A DNA stretch of 64,000 bases from Terriglobia bacterium (GTDB lineage Bacteria > Acidobacteriota > Terriglobia > JAIQFV01): assembly GCA_020073085.1 (NCBI GenBank), contig JAIQFV010000001.1, forward strand, positions 434,001-498,000, read 5' to 3'. Both the position numbers and the translations under genes were made by a program. Numbering within the stretch: the first letter of the stretch is position 1; every line of letters starts with the position of its first letter. Shown here piece after piece: positions 40,359-48,681 of the stretch. The notes beneath the pieces are model-generated. The model was given only the letters and a program-made list of their open reading frames with translations, did no database searches and was not told the origin of the DNA.

Positions 40359-41837
40359 TCAGGTCCCCGCCTTGGCGAGCTTCTTGGCGCGATCGGTCCA
40401 GGATTCGAACGGTTGACCCGTCCGCACCTCCTTCATGGTAATGCAGCTTTCCACAGGGCAGACCAGCCAGCACAAGTTGCACCCAACGCATTCCTCCTCG
40501 TCCACGTGAGGGACACGGTTCGACCGGGCGGCTGCCGGGGCCTCCTCGGTCGAGGAACGCAGCGTCGTGGCCGGTGGGGGGGCCTGACCCTGTCTCCCAT
40601 TGCCGCTCAGTCCGACATACCGGGTCGTGATTCCGCGGCCGTGAAGAACGGGCTCGTGCACATGGAGGGGATGATGGGCCGGCGGCGCGAGGAAATTCAT
40701 TGCCGCTTCCTTTTCATCCCGTGTGGGCGCCTCCCTCCCTGCACCTTCAATGTGAATACACTGGTGGGCCGCATCCCAGCATGCGATATGACAGAGATCG
40801 CAACCGATGCATTTCTCCGGATCGATCGACGCGATGATTTTGTAGTTGAGATCGAGATGGCCCCAATCCTTCATTTTCGCAATCGAAGCCCCTCGAAAAT
40901 CATTGAGGACCTTGAACCCCTTGTCATCCATCCAGTTGGAAAGCCCGTCAATCATGTCCTCGACGATTCGGAACCCGTAATGCATCACCGCTGTACACAC
41001 CTGGATGGAGGTACAGCCGAGGAGGATGAATTCCGCGGCGTCCTGCCACGTCGCAATCCCGCCAATCCCGCTGACCGGAATCCCGATTTCGGGGTCCGCG
41101 TTGAGGGTGTGCACCATGTTCAGGGCGATCGGTTTGACTGCAGGGCCGCAATAGCCGCCATGGGCGCTCATCCCCGACACCTTGGGGCGCGGGGTTAGAT
41201 CGTCGAGATCGATGGAGGTGATCGAGTTGAGGGTGTTGATGGCGGAGAGGCCATCGGCTCCTCCCTTGCGGGCGGCGCGCCCGATCTGAGCGATGTTGGT
41301 CACATTAGGCGTGAGTTTGATAAGCACCGGCGTCCGGGCTACCTCCTTGACCCAACCGGTGATCATCTCGCAGTATTCCGGCACCTGTCCCACGGCACTT
41401 CCCATGCCGCGCTCGCTCATCCCATGGGGACACCCGAAATTGAGTTCCAGTCCGTCGGCCCCGGCGTCTTCGGTGCGCTTGACAATGTCGTGCCAGGTTT
41501 CCCGTTTCGAGTCCACCATCAACGACGCAATCACCGCATGATGGGGAAATCGTTTCTTGACTTCGTAGATCTCGCGCAGATTGTCTTCAATCGGTCGGTC
41601 GGTGATGAGTTCAATGTTATTCAATCCCATCATGCGCACGCCGTTGTAGTCGATCGAGGAATAGCGGGAGGTGGTGTTAACAATCGGTTCCCCGATCGTC
41701 TTCCAGACGGCGCCCCCCCAGCCGGCATCAAAAGCGCGCATCACCTGGAACCCGGAGTTGGTCGGCGGCGCCGACGCTAGCCAGAAAGGGTTGGGCGATT
41801 TGATGGTTTTCGCAAAAGTGACCGATAAATCTGCCAT
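40359..41837 (-). CDS. preA: NAD-dependent dihydropyrimidine dehydrogenase, catalytic subunit PreA
   Basis: This subunit reduces uracil and thymine to the dihydro forms (or reverses this) together with PreT. It has 492 residues. An FMN-binding barrel of the dihydroorotate-dehydrogenase type (residues 1-310) contains NFGCPHGMSERGMGSAVGQ, LIKLTPNVTNI and PVSGIGGIATWQDAAEF. Two [4Fe-4S] motifs follow: CIGCDLCHIAC (about 340) and CVGCNLCWLVCP (about 455). Between the clusters is an unusual linker of about 70 residues rich in Ala, Pro and His. The human active-site Cys is replaced by Val in SAVGQ. The start directly abuts the preT stop. Confidence 0.95.
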   Translation of the reverse strand: MADLSVTFAKTIKSPNPFWLASAPPTNSGFQVMRAFDAGWGGAVWKTIGEPIVNTTSRYSSIDYNGVRMMGLNNIELITDRPIEDNLREIYEVKKRFPHHAVIASLMVDSKRETWHDIVKRTEDAGADGLELNFGCPHGMSERGMGSAVGQVPEYCEMITGWVKEVARTPVLIKLTPNVTNIAQIGRAARKGGADGLSAINTLNSITSIDLDDLTPRPKVSGMSAHGGYCGPAVKPIALNMVHTLNADPEIGIPVSGIGGIATWQDAAEFILLGCTSIQVCTAVMHYGFRIVEDMIDGLSNWMDDKGFKVLNDFRGASIAKMKDWGHLDLNYKIIASIDPEKCIGCDLCHIACWDAAHQCIHIEGAGREAPTRDEKEAAMNFLAPPAHHPLHVHEPVLHGRGITTRYVGLSGNGRQGQAPPPATTLRSSTEEAPAAARSNRVPHVDEEECVGCNLCWLVCPVESCITMKEVRTGQPFESWTDRAKKLAKAGT

Positions 41838-43283
41838 TTATCTCACCTCTCCACGGTGTAGAGACCCCCCGTCGGATCGCTTCGACACCTTCGTTTGAAT
41901 CCACGCCTCAATCCCATGGGCCGCTTTCTTCCCATCGGCGACGGCATCCACGACCTCCTGGCCTCCATTAATACAATCCCCGCCCGCAAAAAACCTCGGA
42001 TTCGAGGTCTGGTAGGTGATCTCATCCACGACGACACGGCCGTCTCGGGATCGCTCCAGACGCGGGATAGCCTTTAAGAAGTCCTCGTGTTGGGTCTGGC
42101 CCAGTGATTTGATGACCATGTCGCAATCGATGAAGAACTTTGATCGCGGCACCGGCTCGGGACGACGACGCCCCGTCTTGTCCGGCCTTCCCAGGTGCAT
42201 GGTCACACACTCGAGTTTTTCAACAGTTCTATTTCCATGAATCTTGACGGGCTGTGTCTGCCAACTAAAAATAATGCCATCCCTTTTGGCAAGCTCGTAT
42301 TCGTAAGCGAAAGCCGGCATCTCCTTCTCGCTGCGGCGGTACACCATGCGCACTTCCGGGGCGCCCAGGCGGACGGCCGCCGTGGCCGCATCAATAGCCG
42401 TGTTTCCCGCGCCAATGACGCTCACGCGCTTCCCCACCTTGCACCTCGTCCGATTTGTTTTGTAATCCTCGATGAAGGTCAACGCGTCCACCACCCCATC
42501 GAGATGCTCTCCAGGGATTTCCAAATCATGGGTGTCGCCCAGTCCGATCCCGACAAAAATAGCGTCAAAATCCTGCTCAAGTGATTGCAGGGAAACCCGG
42601 CGGAGAACCGAAGGTGAGATCGAATCCCGCTTCGCCCCGCTGCTGTGCCCTCCGATCTCGACCCCGCATTCGAATTTCACACCCAGCTTCCGGACGAACT
42701 CGACTTCCCGGAGTGAATCCGTCGGGGTAAGCTTGTACTCGGCTATCCCATAGGTATTCAATCCCCCCGCGAGGGGCTTGCGCTCAAAAATGGTCACCGC
42801 ATAACCCAATTGGGCGAGCTCGGCAGCGCAGGCCAGGGAAGCAGGACCACCGCCAATGCAGGCGACCTTCCTTCCATTTGCCCTTCCGGGCACGAAGGGG
42901 TGAAACTGGTGATCATTCGCCCAATCCATCGCGTGACGCTGCAGGAGCGCGATTTGGATCGGCTTCTCGTTGTGATGATTCATCACACACGCCCCTTCGC
43001 ACAACACTTCGACGGGGCACACCCTCGAGCAGCTTGCCCCCAAAATGTTGGCCTCCAGTACGGTCCGCGCGCTGCCCCGGAGATTTCCTGTGGCTATCTT
43101 CTTAATGAACTTGGGAACGTCGATGTGCGTGGGACAGGCGATGGTACAGGGGGCATCGAAGCAGAACAGACAGCGCGAGGCCTCAATGACGGCCGAATTC
43201 GCGGTGAGCGGAGGATGGATATCGGCAAAATTCCGATTGAAATCTTCCGGTGAAATCTTCACGAACTTGTTCTTGTTTGCCAT
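41838..43283 (-). CDS. preT: NAD-dependent dihydropyrimidine dehydrogenase, electron-transfer subunit PreT
   Basis: This is the FAD/NAD(H) and Fe-S subunit that feeds electrons to PreA; its layout matches glutamate synthase small subunits. It has 481 residues. N-terminal cluster cysteines lie in CLFCFDAPCTIACPTHID and CSRVCPVEVLCEGAC. The FAD site is CIGGGPASLACAAELAQLGY. The NAD(P) site is VSVIGAGNTAIDAATAAVRL, and a second FAD contact is FFAGGDCINGGQEVVDAVAD. It stands directly upstream of preA, the natural order for this heterodimer. Confidence 0.95.
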   Translation of the reverse strand: MANKNKFVKISPEDFNRNFADIHPPLTANSAVIEASRCLFCFDAPCTIACPTHIDVPKFIKKIATGNLRGSARTVLEANILGASCSRVCPVEVLCEGACVMNHHNEKPIQIALLQRHAMDWANDHQFHPFVPGRANGRKVACIGGGPASLACAAELAQLGYAVTIFERKPLAGGLNTYGIAEYKLTPTDSLREVEFVRKLGVKFECGVEIGGHSSGAKRDSISPSVLRRVSLQSLEQDFDAIFVGIGLGDTHDLEIPGEHLDGVVDALTFIEDYKTNRTRCKVGKRVSVIGAGNTAIDAATAAVRLGAPEVRMVYRRSEKEMPAFAYEYELAKRDGIIFSWQTQPVKIHGNRTVEKLECVTMHLGRPDKTGRRRPEPVPRSKFFIDCDMVIKSLGQTQHEDFLKAIPRLERSRDGRVVVDEITYQTSNPRFFAGGDCINGGQEVVDAVADGKKAAHGIEAWIQTKVSKRSDGGSLHRGEVR

Positions 43284-43357
43284 GATTGAATCTTCTGCTG
43301 ACCGATGAGGTCCAGGAATTCTCAGCGTTGTCAGCGAGCTCTGCAGTCAATGCGGTC

Positions 43358-43804
43358 TTAGGTGAACCACCACCCCCACAGATTCTTCCAGAAAGGTGCG
43401 ATGAAATCCGGAAACAGGTAGCCGGCGGCAAGAAAGGTCAATAAGAAGTATCGCATGCGAGCCGTCGAGTCCCCGGTCTGCTTCTCGTGAGGCAGCGAAC
43501 TGATCCCCAAAAGAAAAGCAAACGAAAGCAAATAATAGATCCATGGCCGGCCCATAGGCCGGGCCGCCAGGCTCGCCCGCGTGAGAGCCGCCACACAGGT
43601 CGCGTAGAGATAACTGTTGATCACCAAGAGAACCGGTTCGCTCCGCCTGATCAGTTGTTGTTTTCTTTCTTCCGAGCTCTTCTTGGCGCTATAGCCGATG
43701 ACGGCTTGGAAAACGCCCAGCACGACGAACGTGATCAAGTAAATGAGCCCGACAAACAGGATTCCCACAGTGACCAGCGTGAGGAGATACTTAAACAGGG
43801 CCAT
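43358..43804 (-). CDS. Conserved-type membrane protein of unknown function
   Basis: This is a 148-residue hydrophobic protein with about four membrane segments (roughly residues 5-38, 58-76, 87-104 and 118-140) and a charged patch (SAKKSSEERKQQLIRR) in the first loop. It has no motif that I recognise. It lies in the pyrimidine-breakdown operon, between the aldehyde dehydrogenase and preT, with gaps of under 80 bases on both sides. A role in uptake or membrane attachment is possible but unsupported. Confidence 0.65.
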   Translation of the reverse strand: MALFKYLLTLVTVGILFVGLIYLITFVVLGVFQAVIGYSAKKSSEERKQQLIRRSEPVLLVINSYLYATCVAALTRASLAARPMGRPWIYYLLSFAFLLGISSLPHEKQTGDSTARMRYFLLTFLAAGYLFPDFIAPFWKNLWGWWFT

Positions 43805-43881
43805 GGTCCATCGGGCAGATCAAGACGGTATCAGTGCGAGGGAGGAATTCTCTTTTCTCCCCGACTGGCCGCGACTGTGGG

Positions 43882-45381
43882 TTAATACAGGTTTCCCTCG
43901 CGCTTCGTGCCGGTAAAGTCAATATAAACGGTCTTTAATTCACTCCAAAACTCAATGGCGGTAGAGCCCATTTCGCGAGCGCCCACGCCAGTAGCCTTGA
44001 TTCCACCAAAGGGGAGTTGGGCTTCTCCCCCGGGCGTCCCCGAGTTAACGTGCGTAATTCCTGATTCAATGCGTTCAATAAACTTGAAGATCCTGGAAGC
44101 GTCGTTGCTGTATAGGGCGGAAGACAGTCCGTATTTCACTCCGTTGGCCACAACCAGGGCCTCCTCGAAGTCTTTCACCCGAATGACGCTCAGAACCGGG
44201 CCGAAAATCTCCTCCTGGGCGATCCGCATCTCCGGTTTCACATGATCGAAAATCGTTGGCTCCATGAAATATCCCCTGGAGTATTTTTCGCCCTCACATC
44301 GTTTTCCCCCAATTCTCAGCCCGGCCCCTTCGCGCTTCCCGATGTCAAGATACTTGAGGACCGTCTCCATCTGGCCTTTATCGACAGAAGGCCCCATGGC
44401 AATTCCGGACTCCAATCCATTTCCGACCGTCACCCTCTTGGTTCGCTCCACCAACCGCTCCACGAAGGTGTCGGCAATCTTCTCGACGACGATGGCACGG
44501 GAGGTAGCGGTGCAACGTTGTCCCGTCGAACCAAAAGCCCCGGTCACGGTCGACTCCACGGCCAGCGGCAGATCAGCATCCTCAAGAATCACAATGGGAT
44601 TTTTTCCTCCCATCTCACACTGGCACTTAATCCCGCGCGCCGCCCCCTGATTATAAAGCCGGCTGCCAATGTCGTTCGATCCCGTGAAGGAAATGGCGCG
44701 GACCTTGTTGTTATTGACCAGTTCTTCGCCCACGTCCCCGCCGCTGCCCAACACCAGATTCAAAACACCGGCGGGGAGGCCTGCTTCGGCAAAAATTCCG
44801 GTCACCAGGGTAGCGGTCCATGGGGTCAGAGTCGCCGGCTTGAAGACGATGGTGTTGCCACACACCAACGCCGGCGCTATCTTCCAGGCGGGGATGCACA
44901 CGGGAAAGTTCCAGGGTGTGATGCAAGCCACCACCCCAATCGGCTGACGCAAGGTGTAACAAAAATTGCTGGGAAGCTCCGAAGGTATGGTCTCACCCTT
45001 GAGACGCCGCCCCTCGGCCGCCGCGAATTCCACGCAGTTGATCCCCCGCGCCAGCTCGCCCAATGACTCGGAGAGCGTCTTGCCCTCTTCCAGAGTGAGC
45101 GCCCGGGCGAGCTCGTCCCTGCGAGCCGACATAAGTTGGGCCGCCTTCATCACCAGATTCCCCCGCACCGGCGCCGGGGTATTCCGCCATCCCTCCAACG
45201 CCTTCTCGGCGGACTCCACCGCCTGCCGCGCTTCCTCCCGCGTCGAAAGGATCACTTCGCCGAGAATTTCCTCGGTGTTCGCGGGATTGATGTTGGGGAC
45301 GCGGTGCGATGACCGGGATTCAACCCATTGTCCGTTGATATAGTTCTTGTAAGTGGTGAGCGCAACCGTTGATTTAGTCAT
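43882..45381 (-). CDS. NAD(P)-dependent aldehyde dehydrogenase (semialdehyde type)
   Basis: This is a 499-residue aldehyde dehydrogenase. [18 protein letters not shown] is the cofactor-binding region. [17 protein letters not shown] has the general-base Glu, and [15 protein letters not shown] has the nucleophilic Cys. The sequence resembles 2-oxoglutarate-semialdehyde dehydrogenases more than CoA-acylating methylmalonate-semialdehyde dehydrogenases, whose Cys motif differs. In this operon it most plausibly oxidises the semialdehyde formed by the aminotransferase from beta-alanine or 3-aminoisobutyrate. Confidence 0.9.
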   Translation of the reverse strand: MTKSTVALTTYKNYINGQWVESRSSHRVPNINPANTEEILGEVILSTREEARQAVESAEKALEGWRNTPAPVRGNLVMKAAQLMSARRDELARALTLEEGKTLSESLGELARGINCVEFAAAEGRRLKGETIPSELPSNFCYTLRQPIGVVACITPWNFPVCIPAWKIAPALVCGNTIVFKPATLTPWTATLVTGIFAEAGLPAGVLNLVLGSGGDVGEELVNNNKVRAISFTGSNDIGSRLYNQGAARGIKCQCEMGGKNPIVILEDADLPLAVESTVTGAFGSTGQRCTATSRAIVVEKIADTFVERLVERTKRVTVGNGLESGIAMGPSVDKGQMETVLKYLDIGKREGAGLRIGGKRCEGEKYSRGYFMEPTIFDHVKPEMRIAQEEIFGPVLSVIRVKDFEEALVVANGVKYGLSSALYSNDASRIFKFIERIESGITHVNSGTPGGEAQLPFGGIKATGVGAREMGSTAIEFWSELKTVYIDFTGTKREGNLY

Positions 45382-45495
45382 GGGATACCGTCAATAGCAA
45401 AGATCCAAAGGCACGGTGGAACGGTAAACATTGACGACCATCCGCTCTCCCAATTCTCTCTCCATGCCTCTGTGTCCCCGCGGTGTAAGTTTTTT

Positions 45496-46791
45496 TCAGT
45501 TTCTCTGAATTTCCGAGAAACTCTTATCCAGTGCCTTGATGAAGTCGTCCACGTCCGATTTCCCGATATTCATGGGTGGAGAAATCCGGAGGGCATTTCC
45601 ATACAGGCCGCCCTTGCCCACCAGGATTCCATTCTCCCGTGTCCGTTCCATCAACGCACCGATCTCTTTTGTGGCCGGTTCTTTCGTTTTGGGATCGCGC
45701 ACCAACTCCAGCCCCTGAAGGAGTCCCATCCCCCGCACTTCCCCGATCATCGGGTATTTCTTCTGCAGCTCAAGCAAACGGTCGCGGAGATGCGCACCGA
45801 CCACCGTGCAGTTTTCCTTGAGCTTGTTTTCCTCGATGAAATCCAACACCGCCTTGGCTTGAGTCATGGTGATCGGGTTCCCCCCGAAGGTCGAAATGGT
45901 CAGGCCCTTAAGCGAGTCTGCAATCTGCGGCTTCGCGATAGTCACGCCCACAGGGGCCCCATTGCCCAGGCCTTTGGCGCTGGTGATCAGGTCAGGCTCG
46001 ACCCCCCAGTGCTCAATGCCAAACCATTTGCCCCCGGTACGACCCCAGGCGGTCTGGACTTCGTCACTGATGAACAGGCCGCCGTACTTCCGAACAATAT
46101 CGGTAGCAATTTTGAAGTACTCTTTGGGGGGAGTGATGAACCCTCCCACCCCCTGGATGGGCTCCGCGATGAAAGCAGCAATTTTCCCTGACGTCGTCGT
46201 CCGGATCGTCTCTTCCATGTCTTGGGCGCACTTCACCTCACAACTGGGATAAGTCAACCCGAATGGACATCGATAGCAATAGGCATTTACCGCGTGAACG
46301 ATGCCCGGGTTCGTGACCCCGCCAAGTTTCCAGGACGCATGAGCCGTCAGCGTCATGGCCAAGGCCGACCGCCCGTGATAGGAGTGTCGCAGGGCGATCA
46401 CTTCCGAGTTCCCGGTGGCGCAGCGAGCCGTCACGATGGCGGTTTCATTGGCCTCGGTCCCGCTGTTGGTAAAGAACGTCTTGGTGAGCTTCCGGTTGGG
46501 GGTAATCTCCGACAGCCGTTTCGCCAAAGCCACCTGAGGCTCATTGGCAAACACCGTGGAAACATGTTGCAGCTTGTCGATCTGGCGGTGCACCTTGGCG
46601 TTCACCTGTTCGTTGCAGTGTCCCACGCTCACGGTAACGATACCGCCAAAGAAATCGAGATACTGTTTGCCGTCGATGTCGTAAACAAACTGACCTTTGG
46701 CGTGATCGACGACGAGGGGCTTTTGGTAATAGGTAAAGACCGCAGGGAAAATGAACTCTTTCTGGGCAAGAATGATTTCGTCCTTGTTCAT
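45496..46791 (-). CDS. Class III aminotransferase (AGXT2/beta-alanine-pyruvate type)
   Basis: This is a 431-residue PLP aminotransferase, fold type I, class III. The motifs are FFGGIVTVSVGHCN, FFTNSGTEANETAI, AAFIAEPIQGVGGFI, LFISDEVQTAWGRTG and LITSAKGLGNGAPVGV, the last with the PLP lysine. The overall pattern matches the AGXT2-like group, which handles beta-alanine, 3-aminoisobutyrate and glyoxylate. AAGGAGC lies five bases before the ATG. It is the first gene of the minus-strand pyrimidine-breakdown operon and would convert the beta-amino acid end product to a semialdehyde. Confidence 0.93.
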   Translation of the reverse strand: MNKDEIILAQKEFIFPAVFTYYQKPLVVDHAKGQFVYDIDGKQYLDFFGGIVTVSVGHCNEQVNAKVHRQIDKLQHVSTVFANEPQVALAKRLSEITPNRKLTKTFFTNSGTEANETAIVTARCATGNSEVIALRHSYHGRSALAMTLTAHASWKLGGVTNPGIVHAVNAYCYRCPFGLTYPSCEVKCAQDMEETIRTTTSGKIAAFIAEPIQGVGGFITPPKEYFKIATDIVRKYGGLFISDEVQTAWGRTGGKWFGIEHWGVEPDLITSAKGLGNGAPVGVTIAKPQIADSLKGLTISTFGGNPITMTQAKAVLDFIEENKLKENCTVVGAHLRDRLLELQKKYPMIGEVRGMGLLQGLELVRDPKTKEPATKEIGALMERTRENGILVGKGGLYGNALRISPPMNIGKSDVDDFIKALDKSFSEIQRN

Positions 46792-46965
46792 CAGGGCTCC
46801 TTGGTCAAAGTGGGATTGAGATTACGACCTGGCATCCAGGTCCGCTAGACGCTGCCGCGGGAAAACGCTATTTTGCCCCTTATGCATCCAATTATCAAGA
46901 TGTGTTCGCGCCAGGGCTCCGCGCGGGGGAAGATCACGCTCGCGAAAGAACAGCCAGCCGGAGAG

Positions 46966-48348
46966 TCACCCCGCAGATCGATACACAATGACTTCCGGGT
47001 CGTATGCGATGAGCTGCTTCAGTTGTCTCGTGATGGTCCAGGCCAGGGCCGAACCGTCAAAACATTCCGGAGGGGCGAAATCTTTCACAACACGGTCAAT
47101 GACTGCCGTTCGAACGAAGAGGTTGTTCCCCATGCCATCCCCTCCTTTCCGTGGCGCCTTGGAGATGTAGCGGTAGCGGAGCGAGTCGTTGCCCAGCAGC
47201 GTCCCGATCCAGCGCCAGGCAGGCTGACGGGGCAAGTCCAGCTGGGGTGGAATCAGACGCGGTCCACTGACCGCAGCAATCTGAGGATCACCGAAGTTTC
47301 GCACGGCGCGAGCCATCCAGTTTCGCACCGGTAATTCTGAGGCATCGAGGAATGCGATGATCTCATAGCGAGCGAGCTTTCTGCCTGAATCTCGCTTCGC
47401 ACACGGCCGTCGATCTCCCGTTTCAATCACCTTCAGCAAGGGATGGATCTCAAGGCCCTCCTTGTGATTTGACACAAGGATCACCTCGAATGCTGCAGGA
47501 TATTGTTGATTCAAACATCGCTCCACACATCCCTTCAGCGATTTCTCGTCTCCCCTGGCTGCAATGACGATCGAGATTGCCGGAAATTGCGAGGGAGTGA
47601 GATGAGACCGGTCATAGTACCTTAAGACATGCATCCGATAGAAGATTGCCAGGGTGTCCCATCCCGTTCTCCACAGATCACCCAGGGTGATTCGCCCGAA
47701 ACGAAGGATTCGGCTGAAACTGAGCTCGACCGGCGCCTCCACAATTCGATACCCCAGCCGGTGCACGTTGGCGAGCAGTTCCACATCGAAGGCAAAACGC
47801 TTGCACACGATCTTGGAAAAAACGTTTTCCAGTACATGGTATTTGAAGAGCTTCAATCCGGTTTGGGTATCTTGCAAGGGCAGGTTGAAGAGGAGACGGT
47901 GAAAAAAACTATAAACATGGCTAATCAATACCCGCTTCCAGGGGTAATCGATCTTTGACTGGGGGTGTCTCTTGCTGCCGATGACGACATCCGCCGTCTC
48001 TTTTTGGAGTTTCTCAAAGAAAAAGGCAATCTGGCGGGGGTGAAGATCCAGATCCGCGTCCAGGAAGACGACATATCGCCCGGTTGCGAGCCCGAAGCCT
48101 TCTCGGAGCGCGTATCCTTTACCGACGTTTTCATCGTAATGGAGCGGCCGGATGGCGGGATATGCCTTTGACGCCGATTGAATCTCAGCGTAGGTGTTAT
48201 CAGAACTCCCGTCATCGACAGCAATCAGCTCGAAATCCGGAGCAAAGGTGGACAGAAATTCACAGATCTCACAGAGATTCTTTCTGATCCGGTCCCCCTC
48301 ATTAAAACAAGGGACAATCACAGATACCTTGCCTGCAACTTGCTCCAT
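46966..48348 (-). CDS. Two fused family-2 glycosyltransferase domains
   Basis: This is a 460-residue protein. Residues 5-235 form a GT2 domain of the dolichol-phosphate/undecaprenyl-phosphate glycosyltransferase type: VSVIVPCFNEGDRIRKNL, ELIAVDDGSSDNTYA, VGKGYALREGFGLATGRY, FLDADLDLHP and QDTQTGLKLF. Residues about 255-460 form a second, more divergent GT2-like domain: ISIVIAARGDEKSLKGCVER, VILVSNHKEG, IIAFLDASELPVRNWM. No membrane helix is obvious. The first domain probably makes a lipid-linked sugar; the second may be another transferase or inactive. The gene is isolated. Confidence 0.8.
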   Translation of the reverse strand: MEQVAGKVSVIVPCFNEGDRIRKNLCEICEFLSTFAPDFELIAVDDGSSDNTYAEIQSASKAYPAIRPLHYDENVGKGYALREGFGLATGRYVVFLDADLDLHPRQIAFFFEKLQKETADVVIGSKRHPQSKIDYPWKRVLISHVYSFFHRLLFNLPLQDTQTGLKLFKYHVLENVFSKIVCKRFAFDVELLANVHRLGYRIVEAPVELSFSRILRFGRITLGDLWRTGWDTLAIFYRMHVLRYYDRSHLTPSQFPAISIVIAARGDEKSLKGCVERCLNQQYPAAFEVILVSNHKEGLEIHPLLKVIETGDRRPCAKRDSGRKLARYEIIAFLDASELPVRNWMARAVRNFGDPQIAAVSGPRLIPPQLDLPRQPAWRWIGTLLGNDSLRYRYISKAPRKGGDGMGNNLFVRTAVIDRVVKDFAPPECFDGSALAWTITRQLKQLIAYDPEVIVYRSAG

Positions 48349-48539
48349 TCAACGCCTTTTGATGAGGAGATGCGGTCGGTCGAACGCCGCCAAGAATATC
48401 ACACAAAAGAACCGGCGGTATATCGGAGGGTGGATCCCGGAACGATCAATTTGAGAAGTCGCCGGCAATACCCCCCTTTTTAAGACCCCTTCAACCCTTA
48501 AAGAAGAACCTCTCCAAAACCTGGAAGGAGTGTTCTTCT

Positions 48540-48567
48540 GTAGGGGTGCATAGCTATGCACCCCTAC
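48540..48567. repeat. 28-base perfect palindrome, GTAGGGGTGCATAG type
   Basis: GTAGGGGTGCATAG is followed immediately by its exact reverse complement. A close relative (GTAGGGGCGCAT-TGCT-ATGCGCCCCTAC) occurs at 58774-58801, so this is a dispersed palindromic element. Confidence 0.85.
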
Positions 48568-48616
48568 CCCAATCCGAAACCAGCCCCAAAACCTGAAATA
48601 AGCGGATCCAAAGCAC

Positions 48617-48649
48617 AAAAAAAGGCCTGGAGATCAAACTCTCCAGGCC
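48617..48649 (-). terminator. Rho-independent terminator of the first receptor gene
   Basis: On the minus strand a perfect 10-base stem (GGCCTGGAGA, 48624-48633, with 48640-48649) and a 6-base loop are followed by seven T. An almost identical hairpin ends the second receptor gene (52835-52866). Confidence 0.9.
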
Positions 48650-48681
48650 CCGAAATGTTCTCCAGGTACGCCGACGCTAAT

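Noticed and set aside
41380-41440. PreA lacking the catalytic Cys of mammalian dihydropyrimidine dehydrogenase as a sign of inactivity
   Set aside because: As I recall, bacterial PreA proteins such as the E. coli one also lack it at this position, so it is noted but not treated as a defect.
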